From the NCBI GenBank assembly GCA_902779865.1, contig CACZDG010000036.1, positions 1 to 52,143 of the forward strand: a stretch of DNA of 52,143 bases. Reading direction: 5' to 3'. Shown one piece after another: positions 26,412 through 35,200 of this stretch (within the stretch, counting starts at the first letter, position 1; every line of letters begins with the position of its first letter). Source of the DNA: an uncultured bacterium. GTDB taxonomy: Bacteria; Verrucomicrobiota; Kiritimatiellia; RFP12; UBA1067. Below the pieces are notes generated by a model. The model did no database searches, was not told where the DNA came from, and worked only from the letters and a program-made list of their open reading frames with translations. The translations under genes and the position numbers were made by a program.

Positions 26412-26480
26412 CAACATATTGTCAGATTGCGCGGCATGGATTTCCCAACTACAGTGAACACTAAACAAGGAGACAAAAAC

Positions 26481-26969
26481 ATGAACAGCATCAAAATCTT
26501 TTGTGCAGTCGCGCTGGCGCTGACGGGGGCGTGCGCGTTCGGTGAAACATACCGTGACGCGATGGGGCGTGTGCAGTGGACGAAAACCACAGATCGCAAC
26601 GGCAGAACCACTTTCCGTGATTCTATGGGCCGTAACCAGGGCACCGCTACCACGGACAACTATGGCAAAACGACCTACCGCGACGCGATGGGCCGGAACC
26701 AGGGCACTGCCACCACGGATAACTACGGCAAGACCACCTACCGCGACGCGATGGGCCGTAATCAGGGAACTGCCACCACTGACAACTACGGTAAAACGAC
26801 CTACCGCGATTCGATGGGACGCATCACCGGCACCGCCACTAAGGATAACTACGGTAAGATCACCTACCGCGATTCGATGGGGCGCATCACCGGCACCGCC
26901 ACCACTGACAACTACGGCAAGACCACCTACCGCGACGCGATGGGACGCGTGGTCGGCACAAAGAAGTAG
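26481..26969 (+). CDS. Secreted protein made of 21-residue tandem repeats
   Basis: 162 residues starting at ATG 26481 after AAGGAGA. A signal peptide (MNSIKIFCAVALALTGACAFG) is followed by six full repeats of 21 residues and one partial. The consensus is YRDxMGRxxGTATTDNYGKT with a final T. At the DNA level the unit is 63 bp and inner copies are nearly identical, so the array is young or homogenised. The 'DxxGR...DxxGK' spacing recalls YD-type beta repeats, but it is not a full YD/RHS sequence. It has no catalytic motif and is probably an extracellular or periplasmic fibrous or binding protein. A leaderless panB promoter follows directly. Confidence 0.75.
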   Translation: MNSIKIFCAVALALTGACAFGETYRDAMGRVQWTKTTDRNGRTTFRDSMGRNQGTATTDNYGKTTYRDAMGRNQGTATTDNYGKTTYRDAMGRNQGTATTDNYGKTTYRDSMGRITGTATKDNYGKITYRDSMGRITGTATTDNYGKTTYRDAMGRVVGTKK

Positions 26970-26974
26970 ATTGT

Positions 26975-26982
26975 GCTATACT
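26975..26982 (+). promoter_or_regulatory. Extended -10 promoter of panB, near-leaderless
   Basis: TATACT (26977-26982) is preceded by TGC (26974-26976). The panB ATG is 9 nt downstream at 26992 with no Shine-Dalgarno. Confidence 0.6.
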
Positions 26983-26991
26983 ATTGCCGCT

Positions 26992-27777
26992 ATGAAAAAG
27001 TGGACAGTTTCAACTTTCAAGGCGGCAAAGGGCGTTCGCAAGCTCGGATGCTGCACCGCTTATGACGCCTGCTTCGCGCGTTTGGCCGACGAAGCGGGCG
27101 TACCGTGCATCCTCGTTGGCGATTCAATGGGCATGGTGTCGCTCGGTTATTCGACCACGCTTCCCGTGTCGATGCAGGAGACTCTCTCCGCCACCGCAGC
27201 CGTGGCGCGTGCGGCGAAGGACGCGCTCGTGATCGCTGATATGCCCTTCGGCAGCTACCAGTGCGGCGACGACGCGGCGATGGCGAATGCCGTCGCCTGC
27301 CTGAAGGTCGGTGCAGACGGCGTGAAGCTCGAAGGTGGCGCACGCGTGTGCGGCCTCATCCGCCGCATGACCGACGCCGGCATCCCCGTGCTTGCGCACG
27401 TGGGAATGACGCCGCAGAGCGTGAACGCCTACGGCGGTTTCAAGACGCAAGGCAAGACGCGCGAGGCAGCGCTGCAGGTACTTGAGGATGCGAAGGCCGT
27501 GGAGGCCGCCGGCGCGTTCGCTGTCACGCTTGAGTGTGTGCCGGACGAACTCGCCGCCGAGATCACCGCCGCGCTGAAGATCCCCACGATTGGCATCGGC
27601 GCGGGGCCGGTGTGCGACGCGCAGTGGCTCGTGATGCACGACCTCCTCGGCCTCAACGAGGGACACGTGCCGGCATTTGTCAAGCGCTACGCGAACCTCG
27701 CAGCAGACGCGAAGAAGGCCTTCGCGCAGTACGTGGACGAAGTCGCGTCCGGCACTTTCCCCCCGCCGCGCAGGTGA
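26992..27777 (+). CDS. panB: 3-methyl-2-oxobutanoate hydroxymethyltransferase
   Basis: 261 residues. PanB makes ketopantoate from 2-oxoisovalerate and methylene-THF, the first step of pantothenate synthesis. Motifs: TAYDACFARLADEAGV, VGDSMGMVSLGYSTTLPVSM, IADMPFGSYQ, GADGVKLEGG, VLAHVGMTPQSVNAYGGFKT, VTLECVP and PTIGIGAG. The start is the ATG at 26992. A longer frame reaching back through the repeat gene is spurious because it reads the 63-bp repeats out of frame. It is separated from the transporter gene by 1 nt. No other pan gene is in the window. Confidence 0.93.
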   Translation: MKKWTVSTFKAAKGVRKLGCCTAYDACFARLADEAGVPCILVGDSMGMVSLGYSTTLPVSMQETLSATAAVARAAKDALVIADMPFGSYQCGDDAAMANAVACLKVGADGVKLEGGARVCGLIRRMTDAGIPVLAHVGMTPQSVNAYGGFKTQGKTREAALQVLEDAKAVEAAGAFAVTLECVPDELAAEITAALKIPTIGIGAGPVCDAQWLVMHDLLGLNEGHVPAFVKRYANLAADAKKAFAQYVDEVASGTFPPPRR

Positions 27778-27778
27778 C

Positions 27779-30253
27779 ATGCGGCTTTGGGCGTCCATCC
27801 TATTTGGCTCGCTCGCGTCGTTCGGCGCGACGGATGTGACGTTTCTCATGTGCTACCGCCCGGACCACCCGGAAGATCCGGCGACGAAGCAGATCCTTCA
27901 GTTCACTGCGGCACATCCCGAGATCCGTCCGTTCCAGTGGGGCGGGCTCACCCTTCCTGGCGGCGGTGGACGCGCGGCGTTCATGCTCGCACTCGCGGGC
28001 GGCACGGTGCCGGATGTTTACAAAGCCTGGTTCCACATCCTCCGTCATGACATCGATGAGGGGTTCTGCTATCCGCTCAACGAGTGGCTTGGTGAAGATG
28101 CGAATGGCGACGGCAAGCTCTCCGATGCGGAGGCAAGGTGGCCGGGCTGGAAGGATGTGCCGCAGCTCTGGCGCGACGTGGCGACGAAGGATGGCAAGGT
28201 CTATGCCGTTCCCACGCCTGGTTTTGCGTACTATGGCATAGTTTACCGCAAGGACCTCGTGAAGGCGGCTGGGCTTGACCCCGAAAAACCGCCGCGCACA
28301 TGGGATGGGTTCGCCGACTGGTGCCGCAAGCTCACGTTCGCCGATAAGACCATTCCCGGCGCAACCGTGCAACGTGGCCAGCGCGCATTCGCGATCGAGA
28401 ACCGCCCGTGGGGTTTTTTGCCGTGGGTAGGTGCGGCCGGCGGCGACGTGATTAGAATTGGGAACGGGGAACGGGGAACGGGGAATGGGGAACAAACCTG
28501 GGAGGCGTGTTTCGACTCTCCGGAGTGTTTGCGTGCGGCGAAGTTTTTGCAGAGGCTGATCGCAGATGGCGTGGTGCGCGCGCTGCCGCAGCTGTCGATG
28601 TCGAACGAAGTTGCGGACATGTTCGTGAACGGCGAGATCGTGAGCGTGTTCGGCGGCGAGGACCTCGTGGTGTATCTCACCGAGCGTTTGAACTTTCCAT
28701 CGGAGCAAATCGGCCTAATGCCGTTTCCGGCGGCTGATGAGAATTGTCGTCCTGTCCTCCAGGCGCACAAGCATTTCTACGCGATGACGGAGGGCGTGGG
28801 GCGGCGTCCGAAGGAGGAACGCGACGCCGTGTGGGCGTGCGTGGAGCAGCTCGCGTCCGGTGAGGTGTACGACGAGACAGTGCGCAAGAACGTTGCGGAG
28901 GGGCGCGCGCGGTGGTGTCTGCCCGCCGACCTCAAACGCCTCGGCTTTGACGAACACCTTGCGGAGGTGCCGCCCGGTATCCGACAGATGTACGACGACC
29001 TCGCGGCGGGCAGGATACGTGCGGTGACTGAGCCGTACATGGGATTCTGGCAGGCGGCGAGCGACCTCGTGAGCCGCAGGTTCCTTGGCATTCTGCTCAG
29101 CGACGCGGGTAAAAACCTCGACTGCGCCGCCGCCTTGAAGTCGATTTCGGACGACGCGAACCGAGGGCTCATGTTTGACGCGGACAAGGCGCGCATCGAA
29201 GAGGCGCGTCCTGTGGCGCGCGTGGTACTGGGCGTGTTGGTGATTTGCGTGCTGGTGTGCGTGTGGTTCGCCATCAAGGCGGGAGGGCGAACATCTCCGC
29301 GAGCCGGGAAAGACAGCAAGCGTACAACAACAAGCGGGAGCGGACGATGGGGAGGGCGAGCGTCCCCGCGAGTCACACGTCAACGTTTACTTCCGTGGCT
29401 ATTCCTCCTCCCGGCAATCATTTCCATTGCGCTGTGGAGCTACTGGCCGCTCATACGCGGTGCGCTGATGGCGTTTCAGGACTACCGCATCGTGGGCGCT
29501 GGCTCGTGGGTGGGACTGGACAATTTCATCAGGGTGGCGTCCGATCCCGGTTTCTGGAAGGCGTGGGGGCGTACGCTCCAGTACGTGGCAATCACGCTTG
29601 GGCTCGGGTTCGTATCGCCCGTGATCCTTGCGCTCCTGTTGAGCGAGATTCCGCGTGGGAAGGTGTTCTTCCGCACCGTATATTTCCTTCCGCACCTCAC
29701 GAGCGCGCTCGTGGTCACGCTGATGTGGAAGATGATGTTCGACCCCACGGAGAACGGCATGCTCAACCAGATGCTCGCGTGGTTCGGCGCGGGACGTCAT
29801 GCGTGGTTGCAGGATCCGGCGTGGGCGATGACGTGCTGCATTCTGCCTGGCGTGTGGGCGGGAATGGGCACGGCCTCGCTCATCTACATCGCAGCGCTTG
29901 GGTCGCTGCCGCCCGACTACTATGAGGCGGCGGCGATCGACGGCGCGGGCATCTTCGCTCGGTTCCGGCACGTTACTTTGCCACAGCTCCTGCCGCTCAT
30001 GGTAATCAACTTCGTGGGGGCGTTCATTGCGGCGTTTCAGGGAATGGGCTCGATATTCCTCCTCACCTTTGGCGGACCGGGCGACGCCACGAACGTTCTC
30101 TCGCTCGTCATCTGGAAGGAAGCCTACAACAACCTTCGCTTCTCCACGGCGACGACGATGGCGTGGTTCCTCGGCACCGCCCTCATCGCATTTACCTACC
30201 TCCAGATACGTTTCCTCCGCCGCGTAGAGTTCCGCCAGGCTGCCGCGAACTGA
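27779..30253 (+). CDS. Sugar ABC transporter: solute-binding protein fused to permease
   Basis: 824 residues. Residues 1-470 are a family-1 (sugar-type) extracellular binding protein: signal peptide, VTFLMCYRPDHP, GTVPDVYKAW, YAVPTPGFAYYGIVYRKDLV and VSVFGGEDLVVYL. A membrane anchor (about 480-502) follows, then a linker (about 503-535) encoded by dispersed repeats. Residues about 540-815 are a MalF-type permease with the EAA loop YYEAAAIDGAGIFARFRHVT. A heptamer repeat (28460-28493) adds RIGNGERGTGNGEQ inside the binding domain. No ATPase or second permease is nearby, since the next genes are on the other strand. The substrate is unknown. Confidence 0.88.
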   Translation: MRLWASILFGSLASFGATDVTFLMCYRPDHPEDPATKQILQFTAAHPEIRPFQWGGLTLPGGGGRAAFMLALAGGTVPDVYKAWFHILRHDIDEGFCYPLNEWLGEDANGDGKLSDAEARWPGWKDVPQLWRDVATKDGKVYAVPTPGFAYYGIVYRKDLVKAAGLDPEKPPRTWDGFADWCRKLTFADKTIPGATVQRGQRAFAIENRPWGFLPWVGAAGGDVIRIGNGERGTGNGEQTWEACFDSPECLRAAKFLQRLIADGVVRALPQLSMSNEVADMFVNGEIVSVFGGEDLVVYLTERLNFPSEQIGLMPFPAADENCRPVLQAHKHFYAMTEGVGRRPKEERDAVWACVEQLASGEVYDETVRKNVAEGRARWCLPADLKRLGFDEHLAEVPPGIRQMYDDLAAGRIRAVTEPYMGFWQAASDLVSRRFLGILLSDAGKNLDCAAALKSISDDANRGLMFDADKARIEEARPVARVVLGVLVICVLVCVWFAIKAGGRTSPRAGKDSKRTTTSGSGRWGGRASPRVTRQRLLPWLFLLPAIISIALWSYWPLIRGALMAFQDYRIVGAGSWVGLDNFIRVASDPGFWKAWGRTLQYVAITLGLGFVSPVILALLLSEIPRGKVFFRTVYFLPHLTSALVVTLMWKMMFDPTENGMLNQMLAWFGAGRHAWLQDPAWAMTCCILPGVWAGMGTASLIYIAALGSLPPDYYEAAAIDGAGIFARFRHVTLPQLLPLMVINFVGAFIAAFQGMGSIFLLTFGGPGDATNVLSLVIWKEAYNNLRFSTATTMAWFLGTALIAFTYLQIRFLRRVEFRQAAAN
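28460..28493 (+). repeat. GGGAACG heptamer repeat inside the transporter gene
   Basis: Nearly five copies of GGGAACG (one is GGGAATG). It is in frame and encodes a Gly/Asn/Glu stretch inserted into the binding-protein domain. It is similar in kind to short tandem heptamer repeats reported in cyanobacteria. Confidence 0.75.
29281..29376 (+). repeat. Composite dispersed repeat forming the fusion linker
   Basis: A left unit GGAGGGCGAACATCTCCGCG (29282 on) is followed by the 22-bp element (29313-29334) and a right unit GGAGGGCGAGCGTCCCCGCG (29351 on). The arrangement matches the one at 5-104, where the 22-bp element also lies between GC-rich units. It is translated in frame (KRTTT in the 22-bp part). 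Confidence 0.75.
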
Positions 30254-30261
30254 AAGTCGAG

Positions 30262-30810
30262 TTACTGTTTGTGGTTGAGCAGGCGGCGCAGCGTGCGCCA
30301 TCCGGGGAGCCGTGCGTCCATGAGCGCGTAGAACGCGGGGCCGTGGTTAGGTGCGCGGAGGTGCGTGAGTTCGTGTACGACGACGTATTCGACAAGTTCG
30401 CGGGAGGCGCGGGCGAGTGCGCGGCTGTAGGTGACGTGTCGCTTGCGGAAGTGGCACGACCCCCAGAGGGTTTTCATCGTGCGGATTTTCCATGTCACGT
30501 TCGCTTCGCCGAGGCGGACGCACCATGCGTCGTGCAGTTCTGCGAGCAGTGCCGCGAGCGCGGCATTCTGTTCCGGCGTGACGGGTTCTTTCGCCGCCGT
30601 CCGACGCGCCATTGCCCTTGCCCGCGCGGCGACGGCCCATTTCCAGTTCGCGCGGAGGAACGTCTCTCCTTCCGCGATCGTACAGCCCCAGGCGGGGATG
30701 GAGAGATGTATGACGCCGTCGGGCGCGATGCGCACGTTGATTCGCCGCACGCGCTTGCGCTCGACGTCAACGGCGATGCCGTCGATGAAGTTGCGCCCCG
30801 TCCTGAACAT
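30262..30810 (-). CDS. YgjP-like zinc metallopeptidase (DUF45 type)
   Basis: 182 residues. The C-terminal domain carries the metal site HELTH (146-150) with the third ligand in NHGPAF (His156), preceded by LWGSCHFRKRHVTYSRAL, all characteristic of the YgjP/M48-related family. Members are cytoplasmic and of uncertain function. The protein is shorter than usual (about 230) because the N-terminal strand region is compact. It is the last gene of the minus-strand operon, beginning 3 nt after the TrmJ-like gene, and is convergent with the transporter gene. Confidence 0.85.
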   Translation of the reverse strand: MFRTGRNFIDGIAVDVERKRVRRINVRIAPDGVIHLSIPAWGCTIAEGETFLRANWKWAVAARARAMARRTAAKEPVTPEQNAALAALLAELHDAWCVRLGEANVTWKIRTMKTLWGSCHFRKRHVTYSRALARASRELVEYVVVHELTHLRAPNHGPAFYALMDARLPGWRTLRRLLNHKQ

Positions 30811-30813
30811 CGC

Positions 30814-31569
30814 TCAGCCGATGGAGGGTTTGCGTCCCTCAAGTGCGGGGTTGTGGTGCGCCCACAGTGCCTGGCGGGCGACGCCTAGCATTATAGCGGC
30901 GTCGTCGCGGGTCTGTACGCCGCGGGAGAAGATACGGTGTATGCCCTGCATCATGTGGTCGGTCTGCTTTTCGTCCATGAACCCGATGTCGCGCAGCATG
31001 GTCTGCCAGTTCTTCATGAGCTGCATCTTCTGCGCCTGCGGGGCGGGTGGGGCCTTCTCGTGCGGCGGCTGGTATAGTCCGGTGGCGGTGAAGAACTCGT
31101 AGCAGGTGATGAGGACCGCCTGCGAGAGGTTGATGGAGGTGTAGCCTTCGTCCACGGGAATGCGGATGAGGTGCGTACACTGGGCGATTTCCTCGTTGAG
31201 GAGGCCTTTGTCCTCGCGCCCGAACACGAGCGCGACGGGACCGGTGGTGGCGAGGGAGAGGATTTCGGCCGCGCAGTCGCGCGGGGCCTTCACGTGCTGG
31301 CGGTAGAGTCCACCGCGTGCCGTGGTGCCGACAACGGCCACGCAGTCCGCCACGGCCTCCTCGAACGTTGCGGTCTCGACGCGGTTCTTTATGAGGTCAG
31401 TGGCGTGTACGGCCATGCGTTCGCCCTCGTCCCACGAGTTTTGCAGGTTAGGCGCGGCGAGCACGAGGTGGTGGAAGCCCATGTTTGCCATGGCGCGGCA
31501 GGAGCTTCCAACGTTGCCGGTATAGAGGGTGCCCACGAGCACCACTCGGATGTTGTCGAGGGGGTTCAC
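30814..31569 (-). CDS. TrmJ-like RNA methyltransferase (SPOUT family)
   Basis: 251 residues from a GTG at 31569 whose GTGA overlaps the stop of the lipoprotein gene. This is preferred to an upstream ATG (31653), which would lie deep inside that gene. The SPOUT marks are VVLVGTLYTGNVGSSCRAMA, ALVFGREDKGLLNEEI and TSINLSQAVLI. TrmJ methylates the 2'-O of nucleotide 32 in tRNAs using SAM. A C-terminal helical extension of about 90 residues (MQLMKNWQTMLRDIGFM...) fits TrmJ. Confidence 0.85.
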   Translation of the reverse strand: MNPLDNIRVVLVGTLYTGNVGSSCRAMANMGFHHLVLAAPNLQNSWDEGERMAVHATDLIKNRVETATFEEAVADCVAVVGTTARGGLYRQHVKAPRDCAAEILSLATTGPVALVFGREDKGLLNEEIAQCTHLIRIPVDEGYTSINLSQAVLITCYEFFTATGLYQPPHEKAPPAPQAQKMQLMKNWQTMLRDIGFMDEKQTDHMMQGIHRIFSRGVQTRDDAAIMLGVARQALWAHHNPALEGRKPSIG

Positions 31570-32102
31570 GGCTTCTGCACCCCCACTGGTCCTTCCGGAT
31601 TCGTCTTCAATTTCGTCGGCACGTCGAGCCGTGCGTCCGGGTTCATTTTCCATTTTTCGTTCCGTTCCTTCTTCAGTCGAAGTTCGCTGTCCGTCATGGG
31701 GTTACGCACCGTGGCGCAGAGAGTGCCGCGGAAGCGCGGTACGTACCCGGATCCGTCCTTGTCGAGCTGCGCCACGATGCACCCCGCGCCGCTCTCGAAG
31801 AATTCCCACTCGTTGTCATCGGACTTGTAAAGGGTTCCGGCGGGCGTCATGTTCTGGTACGCGATGAACGTCGTGCCGTCCGGCAACTCCACACGCATGG
31901 CGTTCCTGCTCGAGTACGGAACGCGAACGCCGTTTTCGAGCATGAACGTGGACCTGTGCTCTTCGGTGTCGCGCGCGTAGTCCACGTGGAGATAGTTGCC
32001 GTCGTCGTCAACGAAACGCGCGGAGCGGAGCGTCTGCAGCCGCCAGGAGGCGCAGCCGGCGGCGAGCGCCGCGACCACGCAGAATATGGGAAGTGCTTTC
32101 AT
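31566..32102 (-). CDS. Small lipoprotein of unknown family
   Basis: 178 residues. The signal MKALPIFCVVAALAAGC ends in the lipobox AAGC (Cys17). The mature part, with FVDDDGNYLHVDYARDTEEH, SSRNAMRVELPDGTTFIAYQ and DDNEWEFFESG, looks beta-rich, but I do not recognise a family. The start at 32102 is set by the signal peptide and by a -10 box only 7 nt upstream. It is first gene of the minus operon with trmJ-like and ygjP-like genes. Confidence 0.75.
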   Translation of the reverse strand: MKALPIFCVVAALAAGCASWRLQTLRSARFVDDDGNYLHVDYARDTEEHRSTFMLENGVRVPYSSRNAMRVELPDGTTFIAYQNMTPAGTLYKSDDNEWEFFESGAGCIVAQLDKDGSGYVPRFRGTLCATVRNPMTDSELRLKKERNEKWKMNPDARLDVPTKLKTNPEGPVGVQKP

Positions 32103-32109
32103 GGCGCAC

Positions 32110-32117
32110 ATTATACC
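32110..32117 (-). promoter_or_regulatory. Extended -10 promoter, leaderless, minus strand
   Basis: On the minus strand, TATAAT (32115-32110) is preceded by TGG. It lies 7 nt from the ATG at 32102, with no Shine-Dalgarno. Confidence 0.65.
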
Positions 32118-32159
32118 ACACCGCCGCCCTGGTGTGTGAGTGTTTTTTATTCTTGCCAC

Positions 32160-32189
32160 TTGCGTGGGGGGCATAGATTTTGGTAAGAT
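32160..32189 (+). promoter_or_regulatory. Promoter of the first C10 peptidase gene
   Basis: TTGCGT (32160-32165), an 18-bp spacer and TAAGAT (32184-32189) preceded by TGG. It is divergent from the minus-strand promoter at 32110-32117. A ribosome site (TTGGAG) precedes the ATG at 32219. Confidence 0.5.
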
Positions 32190-32218
32190 ATTTCCCATCG
32201 GAAAATATTGGAGTCGAG

Positions 32219-35200
32219 ATGAGAAGCAAAACGATTTGCAATGCCATGGCTGCGCTTTGCGCGGCTTTGACGGTTGTTAACGCCGCCTTCGCGGTGGAAG
32301 TCTCGGAAATCGAAGCGGCCGAGGCCGTGAAGGGCTGGACGGCGCTAGGCGAGGCACTGGGGCTGGATTTTTCCGGTGCTGAGACTAACAACGTATTGAC
32401 GTACACTGGCGTAGGCGGAACGGGCACCTACCACGTGGTAAGCCTTAATGGCGGCGGTTTCGTCGTGACCTCCGGCGATACGGCGATGGAGCCGATCCTC
32501 GCCTACTCGAAGGAGGGCGTGTGGAACACCAACGCCGCCGAGAACCCGCTCATGGCGATGCTTGAGATCGACGTGGCGGCAATGATGGCCGAACTGTGTT
32601 CGGCCAATACGAACAACGCGGCCCAGGCGACAGCAAGCGTACAACAGCAAGGAGGTGGCTTGCGGCTGGCGGGGACAGCAAGCGTACAACAGCAAGATGG
32701 CAAGGCCGCCAAGTGGGCACGCCTGCGCGCGGCGGCGAGCGCCAAGGGCGGGTTGCGCCTTCAGGCATCCGCGCCTTCCGCCGACCTGCGCGTCGATTAC
32801 CTCGTGAAGTCGAAATGGGGACAGAACGGCCACGGCGAAAACTACTACACGCCCGGCGGTGCCGTCTGCGGCTGCGTCGCCACGATGGGCTCGCAGGTTA
32901 TGCGCTTCTGGCAATATCCGACCGCCTCAATCACCAAGACCGCGCAATGGTACGGCTCCTGTAACTACAGCGGCACGAAGAAAGGCTGGGACGTCGACGG
33001 CTACGATGCAAGCGCATCCGCCACGACGCGGACTCCTTGGAATCCCGCGTTCGGCGGAACCTACGATTGGGCGAACATGCCGCTCAACGGAGGATCGTCC
33101 ACGACGCAGAAAAAGGCCATCGGCAAACTCACCCGCGACGTCGGCATTACGTGTTTCATGAACTACAACGAGAACAACGGCGGCGCGAGCGGCGCGCCTG
33201 GCGCGGTCTTCGGGCACCGCCTTTGCGACCAGTTCACGTACGCCAACGCGAAGATAACATACGGCTGGAACGACTCCGTTAAAGCGGCGCTGCTAGGCAG
33301 CCTTGACGCGGGGCTTCCCTGCCCGATGACCGTCCCCGCCCATGCCATCGTCGCCGACGGCTACGGGTACGATTCGAGCGGCACGCTCTTCGTCCATTTC
33401 AACTTCGGATGGAGCGGAGGCAGCGACGGATGGTATTCTCCGCCGGACCTCTCTGCCGTGAACAGTAAATTCAGTTCGTTCCAGGCCGTCATCTACAACG
33501 CCTATCCTCCGTCCAAGGGCGACCCGGACCTTACCATCGTGAGCGGCGTCATCGTGAACGGCAGCAGCCGCGTGGGCGGCGCGACGGTCACGGCGGAGTG
33601 TCGCGAGACGGGCAAGTCGTACACCGCAACCTCCGCCTCCTCCACGGGCAAGTACGCGCTCATGCTCCCCGCCGGGCTGTACACCATCACCGCGACGAGC
33701 GGTAGCAGTTCCACGCGGGTGGTCCAGCGCGTGAAGTCCTGCCTGACGTCCATCGCGGCGGGCGCGGGCGGCATTTCGTACGCCGGCAGCGTCGAGAACA
33801 TCTACGGACTCGACCTCGATCTCGCAACCGGCGGCGCGTACTCCGTTACTCGGGAACTCGTCCACCGCTGGAGCTTCAACGGCAACCTCAACGATTCGCA
33901 GGGCGGTGCCACCGCGACGAAGGTCGGCTCCAACGTCACGATTGCCGACGGCAAGGCGAAGCTGACAGGCAGCGGCTACGGCTCGGGTTCGCTCAAGCTC
34001 GGCACCAATCTACTGAACACCGACGCCGCCACGATTGAAATCTGGGCGTCGCAGACAGCAGCCCGCAACTGGGCTCGCGTCTTCGACTACGGCGCGGACA
34101 ATACCCACTACTTCTGCCTCACGTGGTCGTCTGGCACGGACATCGCGAACGACCGCGCCGGCACCAAAAACACGACGGAGGTTGCCGTCGATACATCAAT
34201 GGCGCCGTACAAACTCGGACGGCAGTTCCACATCTCCGCCACGTTCGAGCGCCAGCGCGACGGCACGACGTTCGTCAGGTGGATGCGCCGTGACGCCGCG
34301 ACGGGTGTGCTGCAGAAATCGGGGACGATGACCATCCCGAACGGAATCCAGTCGATTTCCAATCCCGTCCTCTACCTCGGACACTCCTTCTACACTGCAG
34401 ACAGCGACGCCTGCGCGGAATACGACGAGGTGCGCATCTGGAACGGCATCCTGAGCGACGTGCAGCTTTCCGCGAACGCAAACGCCGGCCCGGACGAAAT
34501 CATGCCGCCGCCGGAGATCACCCGCACCATGAAGGCGACATGGAAGGGCGGAACCACCGCGCCGACCGCCGCCGCGCTTGCGAACTCCGCCAACTGGACC
34601 TGCCTTGACCAGAACGGCAGCACCATCTCCGGCGCGCTTCCCGACGCAAACACGACCGTCATCATCCCCGGCGGCAACACCGCGTTCACCATTCCCTCCG
34701 GCTACACGCCCAACTGGCGCAAGGTGCAGTTCGGCAACGACGGCACGACGACGTACTGGGGCAGCAAGGCAGCGGGCAACAGCGGGAACCGGGCGTTCAA
34801 GGATGCGGCGATGGGCGACTACGCCCTTCAGGGCGAGGGCAGCGTGGACAACCTCCACAACGGCATCATCCCCAACCCCGGCATGAACTATCCGAGCGGT
34901 CTTTTGAACAAGCAGTTCCGCTACGACGGCTGGTTCTACGTCTCCCGTGCACAGGCCGGCAACTGGGGCCTGCATGGATTCGTGGACGACTACATGGCGT
35001 TCATGGTCGACGACGAGTGGGCGATCTTCGGCTTGTCTTGCCAGCAGGCATACGCCAACATCGATGTCAAGGAAGGCTGGCACAGGTTCCGCCTCATCGT
35101 GGGCGACACCGGCGGCGGCTACGGCGGACGCATCCTCGAAAGCAACCACCATTTCGTCACGCCCCTCACGATCAAGATCAACGGGGCGGGCGAATACGCG

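Larger units (their letters stand above)
25825..26480. other. Gene-poor, partly AT-rich intergenic stretch
   Basis: This 656-bp region holds no convincing gene. From the murJ side it contains a GC hairpin (25882-25901), a 24-bp palindromic tandem array (25979-26092), an AT-rich tract of about 250 bp unlike the surrounding GC-rich DNA, a TATAAT (26258-26263) without a clear -35, and an inverted CGCAAAG-type repeat (26355-26411). The AT-rich tract may be a remnant of foreign DNA or the regulatory region of the downstream repeat protein. Confidence 0.7.

Noticed and set aside
26481-26969. RHS/YD-repeat toxin
   Set aside because: The repeats are 21 residues with no RHS core or toxin domain, and the protein is only 162 residues.
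26542-26991. N-terminal extension of panB through the repeat gene
   Set aside because: It is the out-of-frame reading of the 63-bp repeats; PanB homology starts at the ATG at 26992, which has its own promoter.
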